Part shown: positions 45,922 to 54,675 of the stretch, piece by piece | How the letters are laid out: every line of letters starts with the position of its first letter | Numbering within the stretch: the stretch's first letter is position 1 | From: an uncultured Desulfobulbus sp. | GTDB taxonomy: Bacteria > Desulfobacterota > Desulfobulbia > Desulfobulbales > Desulfobulbaceae | Direction of reading: 5' to 3' | Length of the DNA stretch: 64,000 bases | Assembly: GCF_963665445.1 (NCBI RefSeq) | Contig: NZ_OY762276.1 | Location: forward strand, 3,113,501 to 3,177,500 | Program-made: the position numbers and the translations under genes | Notes under the pieces: model-generated | What the model was told of the DNA's origin: nothing | Databases searched by the model: none | What the model saw: the letters and a program-made list of their open reading frames with translations, nothing else

Positions 45922-46298
45922 GAGAACACTCCTTTGCGCCACGCATAGACAATGGCGAGCGATAGAATAGCGACGAACAGCAGGACCTCATAGAAATCCC
46001 GCAGCCCCAGCTCCGGGCTATTGTAGGCGACGGCGACCGGAAAAAGGAAAAGCACATCCACATCAAAAGCGAGGAAGATGAGGGCATAAAGATAGTAGAT
46101 GATACCAAAACGAATCCAGGCACTGCCGATGGGCTCCATACCGCACTCGATCAGTTGCCCGGTACGGCCGACAGTCTGACGCGTGTGCGATGAAGGACTC
46201 AACAGTTTGACGATGATGATCGGGCCAAACCCGAACAACAGTGCCCCGATAAGAAACAGGGTCACATAGATGATATTGGTTTGAACAACTTGGTCCAT
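45891..46298 (-). CDS. nuoA: Complex I subunit NuoA
   Basis: 135 residues, three helices, with the family segments [20 protein letters not shown] ([10 protein letters not shown]) and [21 protein letters not shown] precedes the ATG by 6 bases. First gene of the operon, with a possible promoter just upstream. Confidence 0.95.
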   Translation of the reverse strand: MDQVVQTNIIYVTLFLIGALLFGFGPIIIVKLLSPSSHTRQTVGRTGQLIECGMEPIGSAWIRFGIIYYLYALIFLAFDVDVLFLFPVAVAYNSPELGLRDFYEVLLFVAILSLAIVYAWRKGVFSWEKKSYLHQ

Positions 46299-46366
46299 TT
46301 TCTCTCCTCAACAGCGAAACCTATCTGCATCAATCCAACTGATGCGTTTGATCAGCACATCTTATC

Positions 46367-46395
46367 AAGCTACTGAAATAGATCCTTCATGTCAA
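46367..46395 (-). promoter_or_regulatory. Possible nuo operon promoter
   Basis: Leftward, a perfect TTGACA (46390-46395) is followed after 17 bases by a poor -10 (TAGCTT). It lies about 70-95 bases upstream of nuoA. Confidence 0.35.
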
Positions 46396-46447
46396 GCATA
46401 ATTCGCCTAAATAACGAATTAATTCTCGATTCCACACGAGGGACCTT

Positions 46448-46496
46448 TTGACCCGTTTCATGGGAATATTTGACCCGCCGTTAAAAATCATTGACC
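46448..46496. promoter_or_regulatory. Three phased TTGACC direct repeats
   Basis: TTGACC occurs at 46448-46453, 46470-46475 and 46491-46496, at steps of 22 and 21 bases, i.e. two helical turns. The block is 83-131 bases upstream of the LysR gene and about 150-200 bases upstream of nuoA, in the shared divergent region. Likely sites for a protein binding one DNA face. Confidence 0.45.
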
Positions 46497-46578
46497 TATT
46501 CTCTCCAGATGTTAGGGTAGCGATGCTTCAATTCAGGTCATACAAATAATCAATAAGGCTGATGCCAAAAGAGATCCC

Positions 46579-47580
46579 ATGGCGATAACCTTCAGACAAC
46601 TGGAAATCTTCATTGCCGTTGCCGAAACCCAACAGGTGACGAGGGCCAGTAAAAAACTGCTGCTGACCCAGTCCGCCGTGAGCATGGCTTTGGGAGAGTT
46701 GGAAAACCAACTCGGCGGCCCGCTCTTTGACCGACATGGCCGCAGCCTGCTGCTCAACGATCGCGGCCGCTATCTCCTGCCCCTCTCCAAGGCCATCCTG
46801 CACCAGGTGGCGAACATCGAAACCATCCTCACCGAACAACAGGACACGGTGGCCGGGGTGCTTGAGATTGTGGCCTCCACCACCATCGGCAACTACGTTC
46901 TCCCCTATTTGATCGGCGCCTTCATGCGTCTCCACCCCGAGGCCCACATCAACATGCTGGTGGTCAACACCATGACCGCCGAAAAACTGGTGGCCACCGG
47001 CCAGGCCGACCTCGGTTTCGTCGAAGGCGATATCAACGTGGATTCCCTCGTTGCCACCTCCTGGTTCGAAGACGAATTGGGCATCGTCATCAGTCCGCAC
47101 CACAAGTTGGCCGAGCGGGAGACGTTCATCATCCCCGATGATCTGAAGGAAACCAGCTGGGTCATGCGCGAGGAAGGATCGGGCACAGCGGAAATCTTCA
47201 CAAAAAAGTTGGGGCGTTATGCCTCGCTGCTGAAAGTCGTCACCAAAACCGGCCACACCGAGGCGATAAAAAAAGCGGTGGAATCGGGCGTCGGTGCGGC
47301 CTGTCTGTCCATGCTCACCGTTTGCCGCGAGGAAGAGGAGGGATGGCTGAAGACACTCCCCATCGAGGGCATCGACATGAGCCGGCAACTCTGGATCATC
47401 CAGCACAAGGACAAGATCATCACCCGCCTCATGTCGGAGTTTCTCCAGTTCTGCAATGTAGTGGCCAAAAATCACCTGGGACGCGAGTGCCTCGCCTCCC
47501 CCTGGAAACTGCAGTCGCTTCTGGCCCAGAGCAAACTGGAAAAAGAAGCAGCTCGCCCCGGCAAGGAAAAAACCGCCTAA
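46579..47580 (+). CDS. LysR-family transcriptional regulator
   Basis: 333 residues. Winged helix-turn-helix at the start (FRQLEIFIAVAETQQVTRAS, then LTQSAVSMALGELENQLG) and a periplasmic-binding-like effector domain (about 90-295). It lies divergently beside nuo, the classic position of a LysR regulator acting on its neighbour, but the target is not proven. The last 35 residues form a Lys/Glu-rich extension. Confidence 0.9.
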   Translation: MAITFRQLEIFIAVAETQQVTRASKKLLLTQSAVSMALGELENQLGGPLFDRHGRSLLLNDRGRYLLPLSKAILHQVANIETILTEQQDTVAGVLEIVASTTIGNYVLPYLIGAFMRLHPEAHINMLVVNTMTAEKLVATGQADLGFVEGDINVDSLVATSWFEDELGIVISPHHKLAERETFIIPDDLKETSWVMREEGSGTAEIFTKKLGRYASLLKVVTKTGHTEAIKKAVESGVGAACLSMLTVCREEEEGWLKTLPIEGIDMSRQLWIIQHKDKIITRLMSEFLQFCNVVAKNHLGRECLASPWKLQSLLAQSKLEKEAARPGKEKTA

Positions 47581-47628
47581 CCCTCCGGCCAACGTACCTT
47601 CAGCCCCACCCCACATCACCGTAAACAT

Positions 47629-47668
47629 GCAAAAACGGACAGAGAGTGAACTCTCTGTCCGTTTTTGC
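47629..47668. terminator. Bidirectional terminator
   Basis: A perfect 18-bp stem (47629-47646 with 47651-47668) and a 4-base loop, with A- and T-runs in the arms, between the LysR gene (+) and the aminotransferase (-). Confidence 0.9.
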
Positions 47669-47692
47669 CTGGCACAACCCGCAAGCGCTTCT

Positions 47693-48901
47693 CTATTTCA
47701 GCGCAGCCAGGGCAGCAGTAATACGCTCCATCCCCTTCTTGATCACATCCATGGATGTGGCAAAAGAAAAACGGATAAAGGCATCCGCACCAAAGGCAGC
47801 GCCCGGTACCGAAGCGACATTGGCCTCACTGAGGAGGTAGTCTGCCAGGGCAAGCGATCCGTCAATGACCTGCCCGTTGAATGTCTTTCCGTAATAGGCG
47901 GAAAAATTGGGGAAGACATAAAACGCGCCCATGGGATTCACACAGCTTACTCCCGGGATCGAGCGCAGGGCCTCGACAAAATAGGTCCGGCGGGGAACGA
48001 AGGCCTTGAGCAACTGACGCGGAAAATCCTGGGGCCCGGTGAGAGCGGCCAACGCGGCATATTGGGAAGGGGCCGCCGGATTCGAGGTCGATTGGCTTTG
48101 AATCTTGTTCATCGCCTTGATGACCTCGATCGGGCCAATGGACCAGCCAATACGCCATCCGGTCATGGCAAAGGATTTGGAGACGCCGTTGGAGAGGACG
48201 ATCTGGTCCCGCAGACGGGGAATGGCATGTAGAATATGCGGAATCTTGCCATCGATGTAGGAGATCTCCTCGTACATGTCGTCGGTGATCACCAACCAGC
48301 CATTGTCATAGGCCATCTTCCCGACGGCGGCCAGGGACTCCTGCGAGAAAACCGACCCTGTCGGGTTGGAGGGACTGTTGAGCACGATCGCCTTGGTTTT
48401 TGGCGTCACGTACTGCGCCAGCACCTCGGTGTCGAAATCGAAATCGTTTTCCTCCTTGAGGGGAACAATGACCGGCGTTCCGCCGGCCAACTGAACCATG
48501 GGCGGATAGGAAACCCAGTAGGGCGCCGGAATCAGAACCTCATCCCCAGGATTCAAAATCGCCTGGAATATGTTGTACAGTCCGTGTTTGCCACCACAGC
48601 AGACCTGAACCTGATCGGCCTCATACTCCCAGCCCTTATCCTGCTTCAGCCTGGCGACAATGGCCTCCCGCAATTCAACAATACCCGACACCGGAGTATA
48701 ACGGGTATGCCCATCGTCGATGGCTTTTTTACCAGCCTCGCAGACGTGGGCAGGGGTCGACATATCCGGCTCCCCTACGCTAAAGTTCAAAATATCCGCA
48801 CCAGCGGCCCTGAGTGCCTTCGCCTTGGCATTGACGGCAAGCGTCGGCGAGGGAGCGACTTGCAGCACTCTCTCCGCAAGTACAAACTTTTCTGGCAACA
48901 T
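47693..48901 (-). CDS. Class I aspartate aminotransferase
   Basis: 402 residues, subfamily I-gamma (AspAT of many bacteria). PLP lysine in SNGVSKSFAMTGWRIGW; PLP contacts in NSPSNPTGSVFS; an Arg at FIRFSFATS near the C-terminus binds the substrate carboxylate. It moves amino groups between aspartate or a related acid and 2-oxoglutarate. Prephenate or aromatic substrates are possible in this subfamily. Confidence 0.92.
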   Translation of the reverse strand: MLPEKFVLAERVLQVAPSPTLAVNAKAKALRAAGADILNFSVGEPDMSTPAHVCEAGKKAIDDGHTRYTPVSGIVELREAIVARLKQDKGWEYEADQVQVCCGGKHGLYNIFQAILNPGDEVLIPAPYWVSYPPMVQLAGGTPVIVPLKEENDFDFDTEVLAQYVTPKTKAIVLNSPSNPTGSVFSQESLAAVGKMAYDNGWLVITDDMYEEISYIDGKIPHILHAIPRLRDQIVLSNGVSKSFAMTGWRIGWSIGPIEVIKAMNKIQSQSTSNPAAPSQYAALAALTGPQDFPRQLLKAFVPRRTYFVEALRSIPGVSCVNPMGAFYVFPNFSAYYGKTFNGQVIDGSLALADYLLSEANVASVPGAAFGADAFIRFSFATSMDVIKKGMERITAALAALK

Positions 48902-49238
48902 CTTCTCAATACTCCTTCTGTGAACCCATGTTCTCCGGTTAATACAAAAAACAGTGCGCTGTAACGCTTTTACGCAATTTTAACAAGTCCAAAAAATTAA
49001 ATCCGGAAAAATTTCGCTATTTGAAGTGATTTTTTCTCAATGCCCTCTGTCATGCCCTTTGCAGAAATGGCGACCAATGCCTTCAGCAGCGCGTAAAGCC
49101 TCTTGATTACCCAAAACGTACCTGGCCACACCTGCCCTATCCCCGGCCACAGCCTCACAGAGCCCCCTTTCATCTTTACAAACGCTCTGGGGGACACGTA
49201 AGGCCGTTGCCCTCGATGCCTGCACACCTGCCCCTGCT
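48902..49238. other. Intergenic region upstream of the aminotransferase gene
   Basis: 337 bases. The half next to the aminotransferase is AT-rich and should hold its promoter. The other half (49037-49238) is G/C-rich and open in one leftward frame, but I do not call a gene there. Confidence 0.35.
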
Positions 49239-51011
49239 TCAGGGTTCGACAAAAACAGGACAGGGGCGATCCGGGGAATAGTTGCGATAGGCCGCATCAT
49301 CCGCTTGGGTATGGCACTGCAGGCATAGACCGACACGAAGAATACGATGCAGCTCCTCCCGGTTGAAGGGGCGGAGATTTTTGCGCGAACCATACTGCAG
49401 CGCAGTACCGTCGATTGTGACAAAGGTGTCAAAACCGGGGGTCCGCTCGCGATCCCCTGCAACGCCTTGATCAACCGGGGTGAACTGCCACTTGCCTTCC
49501 TGCTTGACCACCGTCCCCTTGCCCAGGCCCACGGTCTTGGTCGAGGCATGACAGTCGCGGCAACTGCGCCCTTTGCCCTGAATGGTGTGGGGATTGATCG
49601 CGGCCATGGTAAAGCGGTCGAAACCACCCTCCTCTTTCCCCTTTTCGTCGATCAGGGTCACCAGATCCTGGCAGCCTGGGGTGACAATGACCACCTCGTC
49701 ATTCCAGACCGCCAGCATCGGTTCTTCATAGCGGATGTAGGAACGCCCTTCTTCCCACCAGCCAGGCGTATTCTTCAGGGTCAGTTTATCAAGATGCGTA
49801 TCCCGCTTGTCCCGCTTGACATGGCAGCCGTAACATTGCGGCACCCAGGTGGAATGGCAGGCAGCACAGGTTACCCGCCTGTGAAAAGGCGCATCACAGG
49901 CGGATGCATCGGGTTGCTTCAGGGAATGGAGTTTGCCGTCGATCTTGCCCTTGAGCAGGTACCTCTCACCGTCGTTCTCCACATTGGTCAGGCGATTATT
50001 CTTGCGGGTCAACCCAGGCGTGGCACTGTGGCAACTCTCGCAGGTGATCTCCAGCTGTTCTTCATAATGCGCATAGCTGGTGCCGTCTCCCATGATCTCG
50101 TCACGGGTGTGGCAATCGATACAGGCCATGCCTTTTACATGGTGGATATCCGGAGAAATCTTGAGGTAAAAGCGATCTCCGGGAAGCCCCTGCGAACTTT
50201 GCTCACCGTGCTCATAGGGAGTGCCGTAGCCTTCGGCCTCGTAGACACCGATATAGGAGATGCCGATTCGTCCTGAGCGGTTGTGGCAACGGATACAGTT
50301 TTCCTCGGGCACCTGCTTGACCACCAGCGGATGGGGACGGTCTTTGTCAAGGGCCTCCTGTTCTGCTGCAGTCAGCTGCCTGGTCACCGTGTTGCGGGGC
50401 GTGCCCGGCGGAAGAATGTAATGGCAGGCAGAGCAACCGCCCCCCTTTTCATTGAAAAAGGCGGGAGCTCCGGCCAGGTCATTCTTCTGCTTCCACAGAT
50501 GACAGGTGGCGCAGAGTTTGCGGTAATAATCGAGGGCCAGGGAGGTTTCCCCGGATTTCAGCAGTTGTTCAACCGTAATATCGGCATTCTGATGCTCACG
50601 TTCGCCCCAGTAATAGAGCAGGGTTGAAAGGATGCCGCGGTTGGTGGCCATGAGCGAATGTTTGACCTTGGTTATATCGGTCGGGTGGCACCCTTCTACG
50701 CCGCAGGTTCTGGGAGCGACCCGCAGATCCCCTGGATTGAGCACCATGCCGGCATGGGCCTTGTTCTTCTCGATTGCCAGGGGATCCCCCAGATGACAGG
50801 GTGAGCAACCAATGACCAACCCGTCGTGGGCACCGTCGAGTTTTTCCTTCTTATGACAGTTGAGGCACATGTCGACCATGCCCGAGGTGGTTACGGCCAA
50901 CTGGGCAGGACGCTCGGTCTTCTGCTCTCGATAGACCAGGAAGCCGACCAACAGCAGGCTGGTGACAATAAAGAGAATAAGCGGTGCAAGATGGCGGGCG
51001 GGCCGGGTCAT
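49239..51011 (-). CDS. Twelve-haem c-type cytochrome
   Basis: 590 residues. An N-terminal membrane anchor or signal (LILFIVTSLLLVGFLVY) is followed by 11 CxxCH motifs and one CxxxxCH (CGVEGCH, near residue 103). The order is CLNCH, CSPCH, CGVEGCH, CATCH, CSACH, CIRCH, CIDCH, CESCH, CAACH, CYGCH, CRDCH, CLQCH. It works on the periplasmic side in electron transfer. No partner (cytochrome b, NrfD-like or porin) is adjacent, and no sulfite- or nitrite-reductase signature was recognised. The gene stands alone, with its own start 241 bases from nadE. Confidence 0.9.
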   Translation of the reverse strand: MTRPARHLAPLILFIVTSLLLVGFLVYREQKTERPAQLAVTTSGMVDMCLNCHKKEKLDGAHDGLVIGCSPCHLGDPLAIEKNKAHAGMVLNPGDLRVAPRTCGVEGCHPTDITKVKHSLMATNRGILSTLLYYWGEREHQNADITVEQLLKSGETSLALDYYRKLCATCHLWKQKNDLAGAPAFFNEKGGGCSACHYILPPGTPRNTVTRQLTAAEQEALDKDRPHPLVVKQVPEENCIRCHNRSGRIGISYIGVYEAEGYGTPYEHGEQSSQGLPGDRFYLKISPDIHHVKGMACIDCHTRDEIMGDGTSYAHYEEQLEITCESCHSATPGLTRKNNRLTNVENDGERYLLKGKIDGKLHSLKQPDASACDAPFHRRVTCAACHSTWVPQCYGCHVKRDKRDTHLDKLTLKNTPGWWEEGRSYIRYEEPMLAVWNDEVVIVTPGCQDLVTLIDEKGKEEGGFDRFTMAAINPHTIQGKGRSCRDCHASTKTVGLGKGTVVKQEGKWQFTPVDQGVAGDRERTPGFDTFVTIDGTALQYGSRKNLRPFNREELHRILRVGLCLQCHTQADDAAYRNYSPDRPCPVFVEP

Positions 51012-51252
51012 GACTCGAAATGATCGCCTCGAAGAGGATGGAAATTCACGAAGATCGGGCTACGATAATAAAAAACTTGGTTGCCGTCAAAGAAAGAACG
51101 CGGGGCCCGCGGAAAAAGAAAGGTCGTTATCCGTTGGCATACTCAGATAACGACTCCTTCCCTGTTTCAACCGCATGCAACCAGGAGGCCTTGCCCACTG
51201 CGCTCATGCCCTTACAAGCGTTGGCCTGGACGGCTTGGCCGCTCTTTCTTCC

Positions 51253-52878
51253 CTACTCGACAAATCCCTGCACAACCGGATAACGACGGCCGGGACCAAA
51301 GGCCTTGGTGGTCACCTTGATGCCCAGCGGTGCCTGTTTGCGCTTGTACTCGTTGAGCTTTATCCGACGGACGATATCGCGAACCAGTCCGATATCAATG
51401 CCGCCCTCGGCAATGGCCTCTATACTCTTGTGCTCTTCCAAATAGGCCTGCAGGACCACATCCAGCACCTCGTAGGGGGGAAGATCGTCCTGGTCGCACT
51501 GGTCGGGCTTGAGTTCGGCGGTCGGCGGGCGGGTGATGATCCGATCAGGAATGACTTCCTTGCCCCTATTCATCAGCCTTGCCAGCTGATAGACCATGAT
51601 CTTGGGGACATCGGCAATGACCGCCAACCCACCGCTCATGTCGCCATAGAGGGTGCAGTAGCCCACGGCCATTTCCGACTTGTTGCCGGTGGTCAGCAGC
51701 AACCGGTTGAACTTATTGGACAGGGCCATGAGCAGGTTGCCGCGAATGCGCGCCTGAATATTCTGCTCGGTGGCATCTTCGGCAAGGCCTGCAAAGAGTG
51801 GCTTAAGACTGTCGCGGTAGGCCTCCATGGCCTTGGAGATGCCGATCAGTTCAAAGTCGCAGCCCAGGTTTGCCGCCAATTGGCGCGCATCGTCCACGGA
51901 ATATTGCGAGGTATAGGGCGAGGGCATGGCCACGCAGAGCACGTTTTCCGGCCCCAGGGCCTTGCAGGCCAAAACAGCGGTGACTGCGGAATCGATCCCA
52001 CCGGAGAGCCCAAGCACGGCCTTGGTAAAACCGGTTTTGTGCAGGTAGTCGCGTACCCCCAAAATGAGGGCCTGCTCGACATCGGCCACCTGGTCGGTCA
52101 GGGTGAGATTTCCGGCCTGATGCCACTGTTCGCTGTCAACCACCAACATCTCTTCGCCAAAACCGCCTGCCAGTCCATGCAACGCACCATCAGGCGTGAT
52201 CACCATGGAATGCCCGTCAAAGATCAGCCCATCCTGACCGCCGACCTGGTTGACATACAACAGCGGCACATTGTTTTCCCTGCACAGGCGGGCAAAAATC
52301 CGCTGCCGCTCTTCAAGCTTGCCGTAATAATAGGGTGAGGCGGAAATATTGATCAGACAGTCTGGAACAATCGGCCCCACGGCGAAATTCCCGATAGGAT
52401 TGACCCCGTAGTTCTCGCCGCTCCACCAGATGTCCTCGCAGACCGTCAGGCCGCACTGCAACCCATGAAAGGGAAACACCGTGGAAGAGGATCCGGGCTC
52501 AAAGTAGCGGGTTTCATCAAAGACGTCATAGGTGGGCAACAGCTGCTTGCGGGCACGGCAGGCGATCTTGTCCCGCTCGAGCACCAGGGCGGAATTATAC
52601 AGCGGTTTTCCAGCCCCTGAGCGACGCTCGGGTACGCCGATGATACAGGTGATATCCTCTAAATGTTTGATCAGTTCGACCAGCGCCCTGTCGTGCGCCT
52701 CAAGGAAGGAAGGCCTTTCGAGCAAATCCTGGGGAGGATAGCCGCAAAGGGTTAACTCAGGGAAGACAACCAGATCACAACCGGCCTGCCGAGCCTCTCC
52801 GACCCAGTGAAGGACCTGGCGGAGATTCCGCTCAAAGGCCCCTATGGTCGGATTTGTTTGAACAAGAGCGACTTTCAC
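51253..52878 (-). CDS. nadE: Glutamine-dependent NAD+ synthase
   Basis: 541 residues from the GTG at 52878, which begins the family N-terminus (KVALVQTNPTIGAFERN). The open frame upstream is not family-like. The N-terminal nitrilase-type amidase has Glu in VVFPELTLCGYPP, Lys in RKQLLPTYDVFDE and Cys in LTVCEDIWW. The C-terminal synthetase has the PP-loop SGGIDSAVT and the NAD+ contacts LTTGNKSEMAVGYCTLYGD (TGNKSEMAVGY). It makes NAD+ from deamido-NAD+. Confidence 0.95.
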   Translation of the reverse strand: MKVALVQTNPTIGAFERNLRQVLHWVGEARQAGCDLVVFPELTLCGYPPQDLLERPSFLEAHDRALVELIKHLEDITCIIGVPERRSGAGKPLYNSALVLERDKIACRARKQLLPTYDVFDETRYFEPGSSSTVFPFHGLQCGLTVCEDIWWSGENYGVNPIGNFAVGPIVPDCLINISASPYYYGKLEERQRIFARLCRENNVPLLYVNQVGGQDGLIFDGHSMVITPDGALHGLAGGFGEEMLVVDSEQWHQAGNLTLTDQVADVEQALILGVRDYLHKTGFTKAVLGLSGGIDSAVTAVLACKALGPENVLCVAMPSPYTSQYSVDDARQLAANLGCDFELIGISKAMEAYRDSLKPLFAGLAEDATEQNIQARIRGNLLMALSNKFNRLLLTTGNKSEMAVGYCTLYGDMSGGLAVIADVPKIMVYQLARLMNRGKEVIPDRIITRPPTAELKPDQCDQDDLPPYEVLDVVLQAYLEEHKSIEAIAEGGIDIGLVRDIVRRIKLNEYKRKQAPLGIKVTTKAFGPGRRYPVVQGFVE

Positions 52879-53024
52879 AATGCTATACCTGGGGAAAAAC
52901 TGAACAACCGACTGCTGCTTTGACAGGTTTTCGGTGCATGGACAGCCACCGGAAAGAGGAGAAAATGGAACCACATCAAAAACACGCGACACCGACCGAC
53001 AGCGTCTTTAATCATGAACCGACG

Positions 53025-53072
53025 ATAAAAAAAACAAAAAAAAAAAGCCCGGCAGGAACTTCCTGCCGGGCT
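53025..53072 (-). terminator. Terminator of the cold-shock gene
   Basis: Leftward, a 13-bp G/C-rich stem (53060-53072 with 53046-53058) is followed by a long T-run (53025-53046 on the minus strand). Confidence 0.9.
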
Positions 53073-53089
53073 CAAACGAACACCGTCTC

Positions 53090-53290
53090 TTATTGTTTCA
53101 TAACGTTGGCGGCGGCCGGACCTTTGGGTCCGTCAACAATTTCAAATTGAACCTTGTCGCCTTCGTTAAGGGTTTTAAATCCTGTTCCACTGATTGCAGA
53201 GTAGTGGACAAATACATCCTTGCCTGCTTCCTGCTCAATAAAACCAAAACCTTTTGCTTCGTTAAACCACTTTACTGTACCTGTCAACAT
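53090..53290 (-). CDS. Cold-shock-domain protein
   Basis: 66 residues. RNP1 is KGFGFIEQE and RNP2 is VFVHYSAI, with the family start [12 protein letters not shown]. It binds single-stranded RNA and DNA as a chaperone. AAGGAG lies upstream of the ATG and a roughly 300-base leader separates it from mltG, in keeping with the long leaders of csp genes. Confidence 0.96.
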   Translation of the reverse strand: MLTGTVKWFNEAKGFGFIEQEAGKDVFVHYSAISGTGFKTLNEGDKVQFEIVDGPKGPAAANVMKQ

Positions 53291-53601
53291 TGCTCCCTAT
53301 TTCTCCTTGTCTTGGGCTGAATGTTTGTCCCATGCAGTATCTTTCTCGGCATGTCCTTTGAATTCTCTAACGAGATTCAAAATTGTAACCAATGAAAATG
53401 CCACATGTTCTACTCCTGGTCGGCGAACATAACACTAATTGAATTAAAAACAAGGAAATTGATGTCGCATGGGCGACAGTTGCGAAGAATTTCACAGATG
53501 CAAGGAGTTAACGAAGCTTACCAAAACTACTTTCGACCAAGAAAATAAAGGCTCATCCCCTGGAAAAGACGGGGACAATCGACTTGTCAGACAAATTTCA
53601 G
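53291..53601 (-). other. Leader and promoter region of the cold-shock gene
   Basis: 311 bases without a gene. Leftward, TTGTTT (about 53448-53453) and TTATGT (about 53427-53432) are a possible weak -35/-10 pair, which would give a leader of about 130 bases. The AT-rich content matches csp leaders, but no cold-box could be fixed. Confidence 0.3.
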
Positions 53602-54588
53602 CTAGCGTTGATAGCGATGCACCGCCTGATTGTGGTCACGAAGGTTGGTGGAAAAAACGTGGGTGCCGTCATTGCGGGAGACAAAATAGAGCGCATCCGA
53701 ACTGGCCGGATGGACCACCGCCTCCAGGGCGGCACGCCCCGGATTGCAGATCGGACCTGCGGGAAGGGCTGGAATGACGTAGGTATTATACGGGGTTTCC
53801 CGTTTGAGATCAGCACTGGTAATGTTGCCGTTGAAATCGACGAGACCATAGATCACGGTCGGATCCGACTGCAGCCGCATCTTCTTTTTCAGCCGATTGA
53901 GGAACACGCGGGCAATGAGGGGCCGTTCCTCGACAGCGGCGGTCTCCTTTTCCACAATGGAGGCGAGGATGACCACTTGATGCCGATTGAGGCCATGCAC
54001 GGTTGCCGGAACGGCCAGCTGCTGCCAGACCTGTTGAAAATGCGCCACCATCAATGCGATCACCCGTTTCTCGTCCACCTCGTGGCGCACCAGGGTGTAG
54101 GTTTCCGGAAACAGGTAGCCTTCCAGATTGGAAACATTGAGACCGAGACCGGCAATGAAGGCCGGATCGCGAGTCAGTTGCAGAAACCGCTCTTTCTTGA
54201 TCCAACCGTCCCGGGCAAAGAGATCGGCAACCTGGCCAGCATCCAGCCCTTCGGGAATGGTGACATGATGCCGCAGGGTCGTACCGTCGATCAAGAGCCG
54301 CAGAACCTCCGGCGGGGTCAGTCCACGGGGGATGCTGTATTCTCCTGCCTTAAGCTTGCTGCCCTTGCCGCTGAGAGCAACGAACAACAGATAGCGGGTA
54401 TCGTTGTGCAGCAGCCCGTTGGCAGCCAAAAGCCTACCAATGCCGCGCACGCCCATCCCCTTGGGGATGGTGACCACGACTTCTCCCGTTCCTCCAGCAG
54501 GAGTTCGCAGATAGGTGCCATACCACAGGCCGCCCCCTCCGATACAAACGATAAAAATTGCCAAGGCTATCAGGAGAACACGGCGCAT
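53602..54588 (-). CDS. mltG: Endolytic murein transglycosylase MltG
   Basis: 328 residues from the ATG at 54588; an upstream TTG (54612) is possible. One N-terminal membrane helix (VLLIALAIFIVCIGGGGLWY), a LysM-like domain, then the catalytic YceG domain with Glu in ASIVEKETAA and the motifs LEGYLFPETYTL, LQSDPTVIYGL and PYNTYVIPALPAGPICNPG (PAGPICNPG). It cuts growing glycan strands at the inner membrane. It lies directly downstream of lon with a terminator between. Confidence 0.95.
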   Translation of the reverse strand: MRRVLLIALAIFIVCIGGGGLWYGTYLRTPAGGTGEVVVTIPKGMGVRGIGRLLAANGLLHNDTRYLLFVALSGKGSKLKAGEYSIPRGLTPPEVLRLLIDGTTLRHHVTIPEGLDAGQVADLFARDGWIKKERFLQLTRDPAFIAGLGLNVSNLEGYLFPETYTLVRHEVDEKRVIALMVAHFQQVWQQLAVPATVHGLNRHQVVILASIVEKETAAVEERPLIARVFLNRLKKKMRLQSDPTVIYGLVDFNGNITSADLKRETPYNTYVIPALPAGPICNPGRAALEAVVHPASSDALYFVSRNDGTHVFSTNLRDHNQAVHRYQR

Positions 54589-54640
54589 GGAGATGTTACC
54601 AGGTCGGAGCAAGAGTCATCAGCGTAAGGGGAATAAACGA

Positions 54641-54670
54641 AAAAAAAAGCGGCCGGGAAACCCCGGCCGC
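54641..54670 (-). terminator. Terminator of lon
   Basis: A 9-bp G/C stem (54662-54670 with 54649-54657) and 4-base loop, followed leftward by an eight-base T-run. Confidence 0.88.
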
Positions 54671-54675
54671 CTCGA

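Noticed and set aside
49037-49238. Leftward open frame downstream of the cytochrome gene, possible gene remnant
   Set aside because: The stretch is G/C-rich and weakly protein-like, but it continues as a shadow inside the cytochrome gene and has no start or motif I can defend.
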